NCBI RefSeq assembly: GCF_003369835.1
Contig: NZ_QPMJ01000001.1
Span: 992,001-1,056,000 of the forward strand
DNA length: 64,000 nt
Direction of reading: 5' to 3'
Source of the DNA: Halorussus rarus
GTDB lineage: Archaea > Halobacteriota > Halobacteria > Halobacteriales > Haladaptataceae
Positions 52,281 to 60,875 of this stretch are shown here, one piece after another. The translations under genes were made by a program, and so were the position numbers. The notes under the pieces were generated by a model. The model had not been told where the DNA came from. It was given only the letters and a program-made list of their open reading frames with translations, and ran no database searches. Numbering within the stretch: the stretch's first letter is position 1; each line of letters starts with the position of its first letter.

Positions 52281-55200
52281 TTACTCCTCGAACCCTGGGC
52301 CAACGGTAAACGAGTCTGGTGCGCAGGGCAGTTGGTTGTGTTGACACCATTGACAGTGCTCGCCCGCAGTGTACCGACTGAACGAGAACTCAGCAATGCG
52401 GTTCATCGACGTCGTCACGTCATCTCTGACTGCTTCCAGGTCACTATCGCTGAATGTTCGGGATTCAACTTTTGGACCGATGTCTCCGACATAGGCGTAT
52501 CCCGCACGTGCTACAGGTCTATCGTACAGGTCGCGGCACGCTAACAGGTAGATTGGGAGTTGTTTGTCGTCCTGTAGGTCGCGGTGGCGTTCGGTCGCCT
52601 TGTAGTCGATGACGACCAGTTCGTCGTCAGGCGTCCGGTAGATGGCGTCAATGTAGCCGACGAGTTCGTGCCCATCGATATCGAGTTCGAATTCTCGCTC
52701 CGCGTCGATGATCTCGTAACTGTGGAGATCTAACTCGAAGTACCGGTCGATGCATTGTTTTGCCGCCGGGAGCGCGTCCTCAGAGCGGCGCTGGCTGGCG
52801 AGTCGCTCGCAGATCTCGTACCACTCTTCACGGCGTTTCACATCTTGATTCGCAGCTTGCTCGGCGGTGTCGTGGAACAACAACCCGATTGTACGTTGCG
52901 ACACGCCACCACCGGCGTCGCTTGTGGTCTCTTGGTAATCGGGGAACGCGTTGATCACGTACTCCAAGTAGTGACTCCGCGGGCAGTCCTCGTAGGCCGC
53001 CAGTGACGTGTAGCTGTGAGAGAGCGAGGGCGACGGTGTCGACGGGCCAGTCAGCGACGTAACTTGGAGGGCCTCCCGCTCAGTTACTGGTGAGAGATTC
53101 CCGTCGAGGGTGGCCGTTGCAAGGTTTAGCACGCGGTCACGTGCAATCTCAACGGCGAGCTCCTCCCCACCGTGCCTGACGGTCCCGCCGATATTTCCGA
53201 CAGTCTCGCTGGCCAGCGTGTTCGTCCAGTCTACTGCGTCGTCCGGGAGACACTCTTGAACATCAGTCCAGAGCGGAAGATGCCCTCGCTCTGGCTGCCA
53301 TGGGATTCGAGGTGGGAGAATCTCGCCGACCACTTCCGAAACCGAATCCTCGTCCGCAGCATCGTCGCCTTCCTCGCGGCCACCCTGCAGGACGAGGATG
53401 TCCTCGGCACGCGTGATTCCGACGTGGAACACGCGGCGTGTCTCACGGGCATCACGCTCGACGAAGTCCTGCGCGAACGCTGCTTCCGCGCCATCCGAGA
53501 GGCTGGTTTCGAGCGCGTCGTACGTACGTGAGCTCGGGGCCCATTCATCAGCCGTGACTTGTGGGATGAGGACGACCGGGAAGTCCAGGCCCTTGCTTTT
53601 GTGGATGGTCATCACGTTAACGGCGTCGTCGGCGACGTCCGGCTGACTTGTGGGTGTGGTGCCACTCTCGTCGAACAGGGAGTCGTAGTGTTCGAGCGAG
53701 TCGATGAACTCCGGCGTGAGCGGTGGTTGGACAGCACTGTCTCCGTACTGTTCGATGACGTCCTCCAGTTGGGCGAGATCCCGGCGCTCTTGCTCGCTGA
53801 GATACCACTCGATGTTCGTGCGGTCCGTGAGCTCGCGGTACAGGTGGCTGAGCGACGCCGAATCACGGATATCGAGTAGTTCCGTGACGTGCTCGCGGGC
53901 TTCTGCGACGCGGTCAGGCTCCTCAAACTCGTCGAGCGGCGTCTCCTGAAGCGCATCCACGAGCGGGTCGTCGCCCGCGTTGAGCGTGCGGAGGTCGGCG
54001 TCGCACAGACGGTACCGCATTAGGAGGATGCGATTCCAACTTACCTCGTCTTCGGGGCGTGCGAGCGCCTTCAGGTAGGCAGTGACGGTTCCGACGCCGA
54101 CTGATTCCGTGGCCAGATCGCCAGCAACCTGGTACGGGATGCCAGCATCTTCGAACTCGTCGATGACAGGCGTCGCGTGGGCGTGCTTCCGAACGAGTAA
54201 CGCGATGTCGCCTGGGTCGTACGCCTCGTCGAGGTTTTCTGCTGCGCCGCTCACCAGATTCTGGACGACGGTGCGAAGCTGGGTCGCACCATCCGCATCG
54301 TCCTCGTCCGGCAGTTCGACGGTTGCGACGGTGTCGCCGTCATACGCAGGTTCGTCGACGCGTTTCAGTGTCTTGTGTCGTTCGCGGTGATCGAGCTTCT
54401 GAATCGCTTCGTTCGCCAGGTTGAGGATCGGCTGTCGGGACCGAAAGTTTTCTTCTAACGGTTCATCTTCGAGTGTGGCGAACGCGCGGTCGAGTTCGTC
54501 AGTGATGTTGGCGACGTTCGCGCCACGCCACTCGTAGATCGCCTGATCGTCGTCACCAACAACAAACAGGTTCTCGTCGGTGACCAGCGACGTTACGAGA
54601 TCGAACTGAAGCCGGTCGGTGTCCTGGAACTCGTCACAGAACACGTAGTCCCACCGATCGGCGATTTCCTCACCAACCGGCGAGTCCATCAGCGCAGCCG
54701 TCTTGACTACCAGGCCGTCGAAGTCAATGAGATTGCGCTCGTCCAGTTCTCGCTCGTACGCAACGTACCCTGCGGTGAGATCTCGGGCAGCAAGACAGTC
54801 GGAAACGAACGAGTCGAGGTGGTCCGTGAGTTCAAGATCCAAATCGTCCGGGATCCCTTTCGGAGCACCGCTTGCGTACCCTCCAAACAGGTACTTCGGG
54901 AGTTTGTACGCGTTGTCTGGCAGATCACGCTCGCCATTCTGGTGGGCCTCGAACGCGGTTTCAAGCGCATCACACAGATCGACCAGCCGGTCGAGGAAAT
55001 CCCGAGCACTGGCTTCGATCCCCTCCGTTCCCAATGCATCGCGTTCCGCGGCGAGCTCATCGCGCACATCGGGGAGTGAGTCCAGCACGCTCGACACGGA
55101 CCGGCCGCCGAGATTATCGCTGGCAATCGTTTCGATGCGTTCCGGCAGGTCGGCGAGATCGTAGACGCGGTCGGCGGGCCCGAGGAACGCGTCGATGTCG

Positions 55201-55733
55201 TCTGGCGAGATGCCGCTGCGCTTCATCGACCCGATAAAGCTGAGCAGCTTCGATGCAGCTCCGGACGCGTACCCGTCGCTGCCGTACACGTTGGGTTTGA
55301 CCGACCGGTACTCGATGTCGTCCAGAACATCCAGCACGATAGCGTACTTCTCGGCGTCCGTGGCGACCTCGAAGTCCGGGGCGATCCCGGCTTCGTAGGC
55401 GTAGTCAGTGAGGATCTCGTTACAGATCGAGTGGTACGTGTACGCGTCGATGTCGTACCCCGCTGTCCCGAGTTTCGCGTTAAGCTTCTCCCGCATCGAG
55501 TCCGCCGCGTTGTTCGTGAACGTCAACGCGAGAATCCGGTCCGGCGAGACGTCTTCCTCGTCGATGAGGTGCTCGATCTTCCGCACCATCGTGAACGTCT
55601 TTCCCGTTCCTGCTCCTGCGAGCACACGCATCGGGTACGCATCGGAGTTGATGATTGTCCGCTGTTGAGGCTCTGGGGACACGTCTTCTTCCGGCACCGG
55701 GAACCAAGACGGGTACTCGGACTCGTCGCTCAT
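52281..55733 (-). CDS. AddA-like UvrD helicase with Fe-S nuclease domain
   Basis: A 1150-residue protein. The superfamily-1 helicase covers about 20-800: a Q-motif-like EPQQRTI, Walker A AGAGTGKT (residues 39-46), CDEFQDTD (motif II), VGDDDQAIYEWRGA (motif III), MTIHKSKGLDFPVVLIPQ (motif V) and GITRAEDILVL (motif VI). The C-terminal PD-(D/E)XK nuclease has Asp in GYIDAIYR and Asp1043-Tyr-Lys1045. A Cys in YEDCPRSHYL plus CQWCQHNQLPC suggests a 4Fe-4S cluster, as in AddB/Cas4 nucleases. It should unwind and trim DNA ends together with the two upstream products. ATG overlaps the previous stop. Confidence 0.88.
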   Translation of the reverse strand: MSDESEYPSWFPVPEEDVSPEPQQRTIINSDAYPMRVLAGAGTGKTFTMVRKIEHLIDEEDVSPDRILALTFTNNAADSMREKLNAKLGTAGYDIDAYTYHSICNEILTDYAYEAGIAPDFEVATDAEKYAIVLDVLDDIEYRSVKPNVYGSDGYASGAASKLLSFIGSMKRSGISPDDIDAFLGPADRVYDLADLPERIETIASDNLGGRSVSSVLDSLPDVRDELAAERDALGTEGIEASARDFLDRLVDLCDALETAFEAHQNGERDLPDNAYKLPKYLFGGYASGAPKGIPDDLDLELTDHLDSFVSDCLAARDLTAGYVAYERELDERNLIDFDGLVVKTAALMDSPVGEEIADRWDYVFCDEFQDTDRLQFDLVTSLVTDENLFVVGDDDQAIYEWRGANVANITDELDRAFATLEDEPLEENFRSRQPILNLANEAIQKLDHRERHKTLKRVDEPAYDGDTVATVELPDEDDADGATQLRTVVQNLVSGAAENLDEAYDPGDIALLVRKHAHATPVIDEFEDAGIPYQVAGDLATESVGVGTVTAYLKALARPEDEVSWNRILLMRYRLCDADLRTLNAGDDPLVDALQETPLDEFEEPDRVAEAREHVTELLDIRDSASLSHLYRELTDRTNIEWYLSEQERRDLAQLEDVIEQYGDSAVQPPLTPEFIDSLEHYDSLFDESGTTPTSQPDVADDAVNVMTIHKSKGLDFPVVLIPQVTADEWAPSSRTYDALETSLSDGAEAAFAQDFVERDARETRRVFHVGITRAEDILVLQGGREEGDDAADEDSVSEVVGEILPPRIPWQPERGHLPLWTDVQECLPDDAVDWTNTLASETVGNIGGTVRHGGEELAVEIARDRVLNLATATLDGNLSPVTEREALQVTSLTGPSTPSPSLSHSYTSLAAYEDCPRSHYLEYVINAFPDYQETTSDAGGGVSQRTIGLLFHDTAEQAANQDVKRREEWYEICERLASQRRSEDALPAAKQCIDRYFELDLHSYEIIDAEREFELDIDGHELVGYIDAIYRTPDDELVVIDYKATERHRDLQDDKQLPIYLLACRDLYDRPVARAGYAYVGDIGPKVESRTFSDSDLEAVRDDVTTSMNRIAEFSFSRYTAGEHCQWCQHNQLPCAPDSFTVGPGFEE

Positions 55734-56632
55734 CGTTGCACCTCCGTGGACAGTCGGTCAGTACACATCTCTCGGTAGTCGCAGTCCGGGCACGCCTCCT
55801 CAGTAATAAGGTCGAGCGGTTCCGGCTTGTACGTCTCACCCGTGATACCATCGTGGGCCTCCCGGATGAGCGCCCAAATCGTGTCGTAGTGGTTCTCGTA
55901 GATTTCCGTAGTTTCCCGAGGCCAGCCACGCGCGGACACGTCGTATCCGCTCGGGGTGCTCTCGAACGACGTGCTGTTGAGGATCCCGTAAAAACTGAAC
56001 CGAACCTCCATCCCGTCCTCGTAGAACGGTTCGTTCTTCACGCCTTCGACGTATGTCGCCGTCTGGAACGCGTTCCGGACCCGCTTCGGTTCGTGGGCCT
56101 CTCCGTCGAAATGGTCGCCAAGGTACTCGGCCGTCCCCGACGAAAGAACCCCGTCCGTGTTCCGCTTGTAGTCGAAAATATGCAGCCCGTCATCAGTCCG
56201 GACGACGTTGTCAGCTTTCCCGTGGAGTTCTCGACCATTCACTTCGCAGTCCACCCAACATTCCGTGGCGACCGAGTAGCGAGCATGCTCGATCCCGTCA
56301 CCGCCGTCCGGATCGAAGAACGACGCGATAGCAGCGCGGTTCTCAGCTCGCTGGTACTCCTGATGCGCAGCAGATTCGTAGTCATCCGGGGTACTGTGTT
56401 CGTCCCACTTCGCATCGAAGACCTGCATCGCCCGGTTGTGTATCGTCTCCGGGTCGTCATCGCGGTCAGTCGCATCACACACGTCCTCGATAGTCTCGTG
56501 GTAGATCGTTCCTTGGTTGAGATACAGTTCTGTACGGTCCGGCGCGTTCACGTCTTGCGCGTAGCGGTAGTCGTACAACCGCGGACACGTCGCGTAATTC
56601 GCTAACCGCGACGGGGAGAGCGACGAACTCAT
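55730..56632 (-). CDS. Cas4-like Fe-S PD-(D/E)XK nuclease
   Basis: A 300-residue stand-alone nuclease. SPSRLANYATCPRLYDYRY places Cys16 before the fold; active-site residues are Asp141 (GKADN) and Asp154-Tyr-Lys156 (IFDYKRN); CPDCDYREMC near the C-terminus gives three further cysteines for a 4Fe-4S cluster. This is the domain normally found at the C-terminus of AddB or as Cas4. It overlaps both neighbours by four bases, so it is made together with the AddB-like and AddA-like proteins and probably supplies the missing AddB nuclease. Confidence 0.87.
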   Translation of the reverse strand: MSSSLSPSRLANYATCPRLYDYRYAQDVNAPDRTELYLNQGTIYHETIEDVCDATDRDDDPETIHNRAMQVFDAKWDEHSTPDDYESAAHQEYQRAENRAAIASFFDPDGGDGIEHARYSVATECWVDCEVNGRELHGKADNVVRTDDGLHIFDYKRNTDGVLSSGTAEYLGDHFDGEAHEPKRVRNAFQTATYVEGVKNEPFYEDGMEVRFSFYGILNSTSFESTPSGYDVSARGWPRETTEIYENHYDTIWALIREAHDGITGETYKPEPLDLITEEACPDCDYREMCTDRLSTEVQR

Positions 56633-58689
56633 CGCCGCACCTCCCCGTTAGCGAATTCGACACGTGCACGCAACGCTTCTCGGAGCTCGTCTCCTCGGGA
56701 GCCGCTTTGTTCGAGCAGGTCCTGAATCTCACCGAGTTCCGCTTCGACCCCGTCAAGCGATACCGTCACGTCCTGACTGTTCGCGCGGCGCACCTCCGCT
56801 AACGCGTCATCAACCCGCGACAGCAGGAACTGCTCCGCCGCTTTCTCACTCGTAATGTGTGGCTCATCGGCCTCGGTCACCCACGGAAGCTCCGCATACG
56901 CCGCTGTGAGGAACCGCGACGCTTGCGTACGCTCTTCAAGGGCCGTGTCTTCGTACTCGTAGAGACAACAGTAGAGCCGCTCTGTCGCCGCGCCAGCACC
57001 GACAGCCAACCGTCGCCGTGCATGCTCCGTGTGGTAGTGGGCGAACGGTCGTCCTGACGCTGTCGACGTCGTCGGGAACGTCGCATCTACATCTGCTCCA
57101 TCGAGTTCCGTTACACCAGGGTAGTCCGGCATTGACGCGACTCGCTCGCTCGGGAACAACCGTGTCAGGAACGGGTCGCCTGGGTACTCACTGTCGACGA
57201 GATTTACGAGAAAGACCGCGCGGAAGGACTCGTTCTTGATCGCTTGCAAGTGATCGACGCGGACGCCGCCGTCGAGGTCCGTCGCGCTCGTCTGGTTCTG
57301 CTGCGGTGCGTACTCGTGAGCGCGTTCGAGCATCTCCTTGAACGACTCCCACGTCGCTTCCACGAACGCGGTCTCCTCAAGAAACTCGGCCATGCGGAAC
57401 GCCCGTCGGACGTTCCCGAACTGCGCCCGCGCATTCAACGGGGCCGCTCGCTCCGCGATCCGCTCTTTCAACCCCGCGTCTGTCGCCCACCAGCGGACCC
57501 CATCTTCGAGGCTGTCCATATCGCGGACGTGGTCTAAGCGCTCCGTATCGAGTTCCGGGCCGTGACCGGTTCCCTCATCCTCGTAGTCGGCAGCAAGATG
57601 TCGAACGGCAGCAAGGAGTTCCCGAATTGCAGGGTCGTCACCGAACCCAGTGACGGTCGTCGATTCAGTTGGAATCCCGGCGCGTTCGAGCGCTTCGATG
57701 GTATCCGTAACGGTACTCCCGCTTTGCTTCGTGGCGACAGCGATGTCGTCGTAATTACAGTCCAACTGTGCGACGAGGTCTTCGATCTCGTTGGCAATCT
57801 CGGCGAGTTGTTCGTCACTGGAGTCTGTAGCGAGGACGGACACCGACCCCGTTTCCGGGTCTGCCGGGGCCGTCTCGTCGGCGAAATACGCTGCTGTGGC
57901 AGCTGGTCGCGTCGAGGGCGTTCTCGATGTCCCGCGGCGAGACTCGCTGAACGAGACGTAGTCCGTGACTGGCCCTGTCTCGACCCACGTCCGGCGCACA
58001 CTCGCGTTCTCTTCGGCGATACAGACGAGTTCACAGTCCCCTACGAGAGCGTCGAGATACGCGCGGTCGAGCGGGAAGAACTCCTCAAACTCGACCGCGA
58101 GCACCGCGTCGAAATCAACGACGTCGCCGCGGGCATCCCCGGTGAGGACATCAAGCGCTTCCGAGATGAGTTGCCCGCGTTCCATGTGACCGTGCTCGGC
58201 CAGCCACTCGTGGAACGCGTCAAGCGCGGCCGTGATGTCACGGAGTTCCGGGGTTTCGTCAGGCGTGACCGTCTGCCAGGAGATCGTGCCCATCACAGCG
58301 TCCACGTCCTCGATAAACGACGGCTGTTCAGACGCCCGTTGGAGGTACTCCGTTTCCCACTCGTAGTCTGCGAGGAATCGATGGAGGAGTTCTCGCCGTA
58401 GCGCGTCGGAGAGAATGACGCGGTCATCAGCCTGATTGAGGACATCGGTCGCGTGCACGACGAGCGACGTCACGTACGGCGTCGCCGCACTCGGCAGTTC
58501 CGCACCTAACGTCTCCCGGAACGTGTCCGTACTCGTCGGCGCACCCGTGATGACGAGCACATCCTCAGAATCGTGCTCGTCGAGAAGCATCCGGTATTCG
58601 TCCCGCGCTGTCCGTTCGACGTTTTCGCCCCCGAACGGTGCCGTGACTAACGTCCCGTCGAATCGCCGGTGAGATGAGTGGTCAGACAT
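56629..58689 (-). CDS. AddB/RecC-like inactivated helicase
   Basis: A 686-residue protein that resembles AddB/RecC by layout. The N-terminus GTLVTAPFGGENVERTA sits where Walker A should be but lacks GK(T/S). Later segments VLAVEFEEFFPLDRAYLDAL and VDHLQAIKNESFRAVFLVNLVDSEYP correspond to helicase motifs II and V, and a final helical region ends without a nuclease domain. In AddAB the AddB helicase-like part recognises regulatory sequence (Chi) and holds the complex. Here the nuclease part is the next, overlapping gene. The family call rests on context and motif order rather than strong identity. Confidence 0.72.
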   Translation of the reverse strand: MSDHSSHRRFDGTLVTAPFGGENVERTARDEYRMLLDEHDSEDVLVITGAPTSTDTFRETLGAELPSAATPYVTSLVVHATDVLNQADDRVILSDALRRELLHRFLADYEWETEYLQRASEQPSFIEDVDAVMGTISWQTVTPDETPELRDITAALDAFHEWLAEHGHMERGQLISEALDVLTGDARGDVVDFDAVLAVEFEEFFPLDRAYLDALVGDCELVCIAEENASVRRTWVETGPVTDYVSFSESRRGTSRTPSTRPAATAAYFADETAPADPETGSVSVLATDSSDEQLAEIANEIEDLVAQLDCNYDDIAVATKQSGSTVTDTIEALERAGIPTESTTVTGFGDDPAIRELLAAVRHLAADYEDEGTGHGPELDTERLDHVRDMDSLEDGVRWWATDAGLKERIAERAAPLNARAQFGNVRRAFRMAEFLEETAFVEATWESFKEMLERAHEYAPQQNQTSATDLDGGVRVDHLQAIKNESFRAVFLVNLVDSEYPGDPFLTRLFPSERVASMPDYPGVTELDGADVDATFPTTSTASGRPFAHYHTEHARRRLAVGAGAATERLYCCLYEYEDTALEERTQASRFLTAAYAELPWVTEADEPHITSEKAAEQFLLSRVDDALAEVRRANSQDVTVSLDGVEAELGEIQDLLEQSGSRGDELREALRARVEFANGEVRR

Positions 58690-58694
58690 GGCGG

Positions 58695-60812
58695 TTACCC
58701 TCGGACGAGCCGCGTGACCCGAGACAGAACGCCGGTGTCAGCAGCTGTTTCAGTGTCGTGTCGTGCATCTTCGATGATACTGAGCTCATCTATCCAATCC
58801 TTGAACCTCTTTGCGCTTTCAAACTGGACTGCCGGCCCGTAAATATTGGCCCGGATATGGGCTGGCGTAGCCTTCTGGAACTCCCAGCACTGCTGCTGAT
58901 CCAGATGCGCTGAGAAATCAGCGATGACACGTCCGTCGTCCTTGAAATCGAGTTCACATAGCCCGTCGGATAGCGCGCTGATCCACTTCCGACGTCCCGG
59001 GTCGTGTTCCTGCTCGGCGGGTTTCTCCAGCGGCACGTACTCTGGTCGTTCCTTCTCGGCATACGCGTACAGCTCCGCGAACACGTCCCGAGCATCCGCG
59101 AGTCGGTCCGACTGGTCTGGAAGCGAGATATCCCGCTGCAAGATCAAGTGAGCGAACCACGGGAACAGGTTACAGCTGTCCGCTTTCCCCGCGATTTGTG
59201 CGGCCGATTCCCGTTCGTCCTTCTCCAGTTCGGAGAAGTTGACGTTGAAATCCAGCGTCTTCATCCGCGTTCGGAGTTCGGATTTAGGCTTCGTCGAGTC
59301 GTTCGAGGAGAAGATGAACGTCGGCATCTGGATGGAGCCGTCCCACTTCCCCTCCCAATACGACTTGATGATGTCCCGGTCGATCTTCGACTTCGCCACG
59401 TCGTCAACGATGTACGGGAAAACAGTGTCCGACGCACGAGCACGCTCGATGTTGTCTTTGACGAAGTCGTCGCCGGTCGTGACCTCCTGCACGTACCCGT
59501 TCGAGATGAGCCGCGCCCCGAACCGCAGGAACATGCCCTTCCCGCTGTCGTTGTCGCCGTGTAGGAACAGGAACGGCAGATCCTTGTCCAGCTCCGCAGA
59601 TTCGTATTCAGCGTAGTGATGGGCGCAGTAGTTAGCGAACGGAGCCCAGCAGAAGTAGATAACACCCTCGTAGAAGTGCGCACGCGTCTCCTTCGTCGTT
59701 CTCGTTTCCCCGAACTCTCCGACCGTTTCGACGTACTGCTCGATCAGGTCGAGCGCGTCAGCGACTTCCTGCGGGTCATCCGGGAGTGGTGCCGATAATT
59801 CGAGGACGGAGTCGTCAACCCGTAGCCCGACCGTCTTCTCTTCCTTGTCGACGTTGAGGTCAGGATACCCGGTGAAGGTCTCTTTGTACCGTGCGATACC
59901 GGCGGGTGTCGCTACGATTTCACCGTCGTTGATACGGATGTTATTGGCGGACAGCGTGTCGTCCAGATTCGAGATAGCGTCTTCGAGACCCTGCGGAGAG
60001 AGGCGCACACGCTTGTCCGGACTAATCTCTGTTGGGTCGGTATCCGTATCTTCGGCGGCGAACACCGCCTTCTCTGCTTCTTCGGCGTCAGTGACGACAT
60101 TGTACGTGTTGACTTGGTCGTCGTCAACTGCTTCGTCGAGCCGGGCGTTCAGCTCGGCGACCGGGTCATCACTGAACTCGTCCCCGCCCAGCCAGATATC
60201 GTAGATTTTCGCCTCTTCTTCTGCCGTTTCAGCGTCTTCGATCTCCTCCGTGAGATCCTCCATGAACGGCGTCGCGTAGTCCTTGTGGAACGCGTAGAGT
60301 CGTTCAAACCACTCGTCGACGGGCGTGTCCCCGTCGGTACGCCAGGCCATGTTGACGTTGGTTTGTTTGCTCCCCTGCCAGGCCTGCTTGGAGAGGTTCG
60401 CCGACCCACAGATGAGTGTGCGAGATCCGTCCTGGTTCTCGACAATGTAGATCTTCGTGTGGAGGAGAACGCGCGCGGAATCGACGGTGTGAATGAGGAG
60501 ATCACCGTCTCGCCGCAGTGATTCCAGTTGCGCGGCGATTTTCTTCGCGTTGTTCGTGTTCTTCAGCGACCGCCGGTAGTCGTCGTGCTGGTTGTCCCCG
60601 ACGATGACCTCCAGCGAGTCCACTGAGAGGTCCCGGTTCTGAAACATCTTGTAGATGAACGCCGGGGACTGACTGTACGTGACGCAGTAGACGTGCTGGG
60701 CGTCACCGAAGTAGTTCAGGAAGCTGTCCCATGATTTGTCGGCAGCCATCTCCAGGTCGGCGGTGCTGCCGTCATCGAACTCGACTGTTGCTTCGAATTC
60801 TGTCTTGGTCAT
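58695..60812 (-). CDS. PLD-nuclease / P-loop ATPase fusion (copy 2)
   Basis: A 705-residue paralogue of the plus-strand copy. The PLD module has His118, Lys120 (LLHTKIYIV) and Asn139 in GSANLS. The C-terminal ATPase has Walker A GDNDSGKG (Gly419, Lys425; the usual Ser/Thr after Lys is Gly), FPYIVDDVAKSKIDRD as a Walker-B-like segment, and IFSSNDSTKPKSELRTRMK, matching the other copy's TTNDALPKSEFRNRMK. It starts 63 nt after the Argonaute gene and ends 5 nt before the AddB-like start. It may act as an ATP-gated nuclease on DNA located by Argonaute. Confidence 0.85.
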   Translation of the reverse strand: MTKTEFEATVEFDDGSTADLEMAADKSWDSFLNYFGDAQHVYCVTYSQSPAFIYKMFQNRDLSVDSLEVIVGDNQHDDYRRSLKNTNNAKKIAAQLESLRRDGDLLIHTVDSARVLLHTKIYIVENQDGSRTLICGSANLSKQAWQGSKQTNVNMAWRTDGDTPVDEWFERLYAFHKDYATPFMEDLTEEIEDAETAEEEAKIYDIWLGGDEFSDDPVAELNARLDEAVDDDQVNTYNVVTDAEEAEKAVFAAEDTDTDPTEISPDKRVRLSPQGLEDAISNLDDTLSANNIRINDGEIVATPAGIARYKETFTGYPDLNVDKEEKTVGLRVDDSVLELSAPLPDDPQEVADALDLIEQYVETVGEFGETRTTKETRAHFYEGVIYFCWAPFANYCAHHYAEYESAELDKDLPFLFLHGDNDSGKGMFLRFGARLISNGYVQEVTTGDDFVKDNIERARASDTVFPYIVDDVAKSKIDRDIIKSYWEGKWDGSIQMPTFIFSSNDSTKPKSELRTRMKTLDFNVNFSELEKDERESAAQIAGKADSCNLFPWFAHLILQRDISLPDQSDRLADARDVFAELYAYAEKERPEYVPLEKPAEQEHDPGRRKWISALSDGLCELDFKDDGRVIADFSAHLDQQQCWEFQKATPAHIRANIYGPAVQFESAKRFKDWIDELSIIEDARHDTETAADTGVLSRVTRLVRG

Positions 60813-60875
60813 GCGAGGGTTACCGGTGTGTTGGCGGGTACGTGAGTGGTTGCGTGAATCTGTACTGGCGCATGT

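Noticed and set aside
52188-52350. Longer form of the small frame downstream of the AddA-like gene
   Set aside because: It would overlap the end of the AddA-like gene on the same strand in another frame with no ribosome site; at most the shorter form from 52188 is listed with low confidence.
55730-56632. Cas4 of a CRISPR adaptation module
   Set aside because: Its gene overlaps AddB-like and AddA-like genes and there are no other cas genes, so an AddB-derived nuclease is the better explanation.
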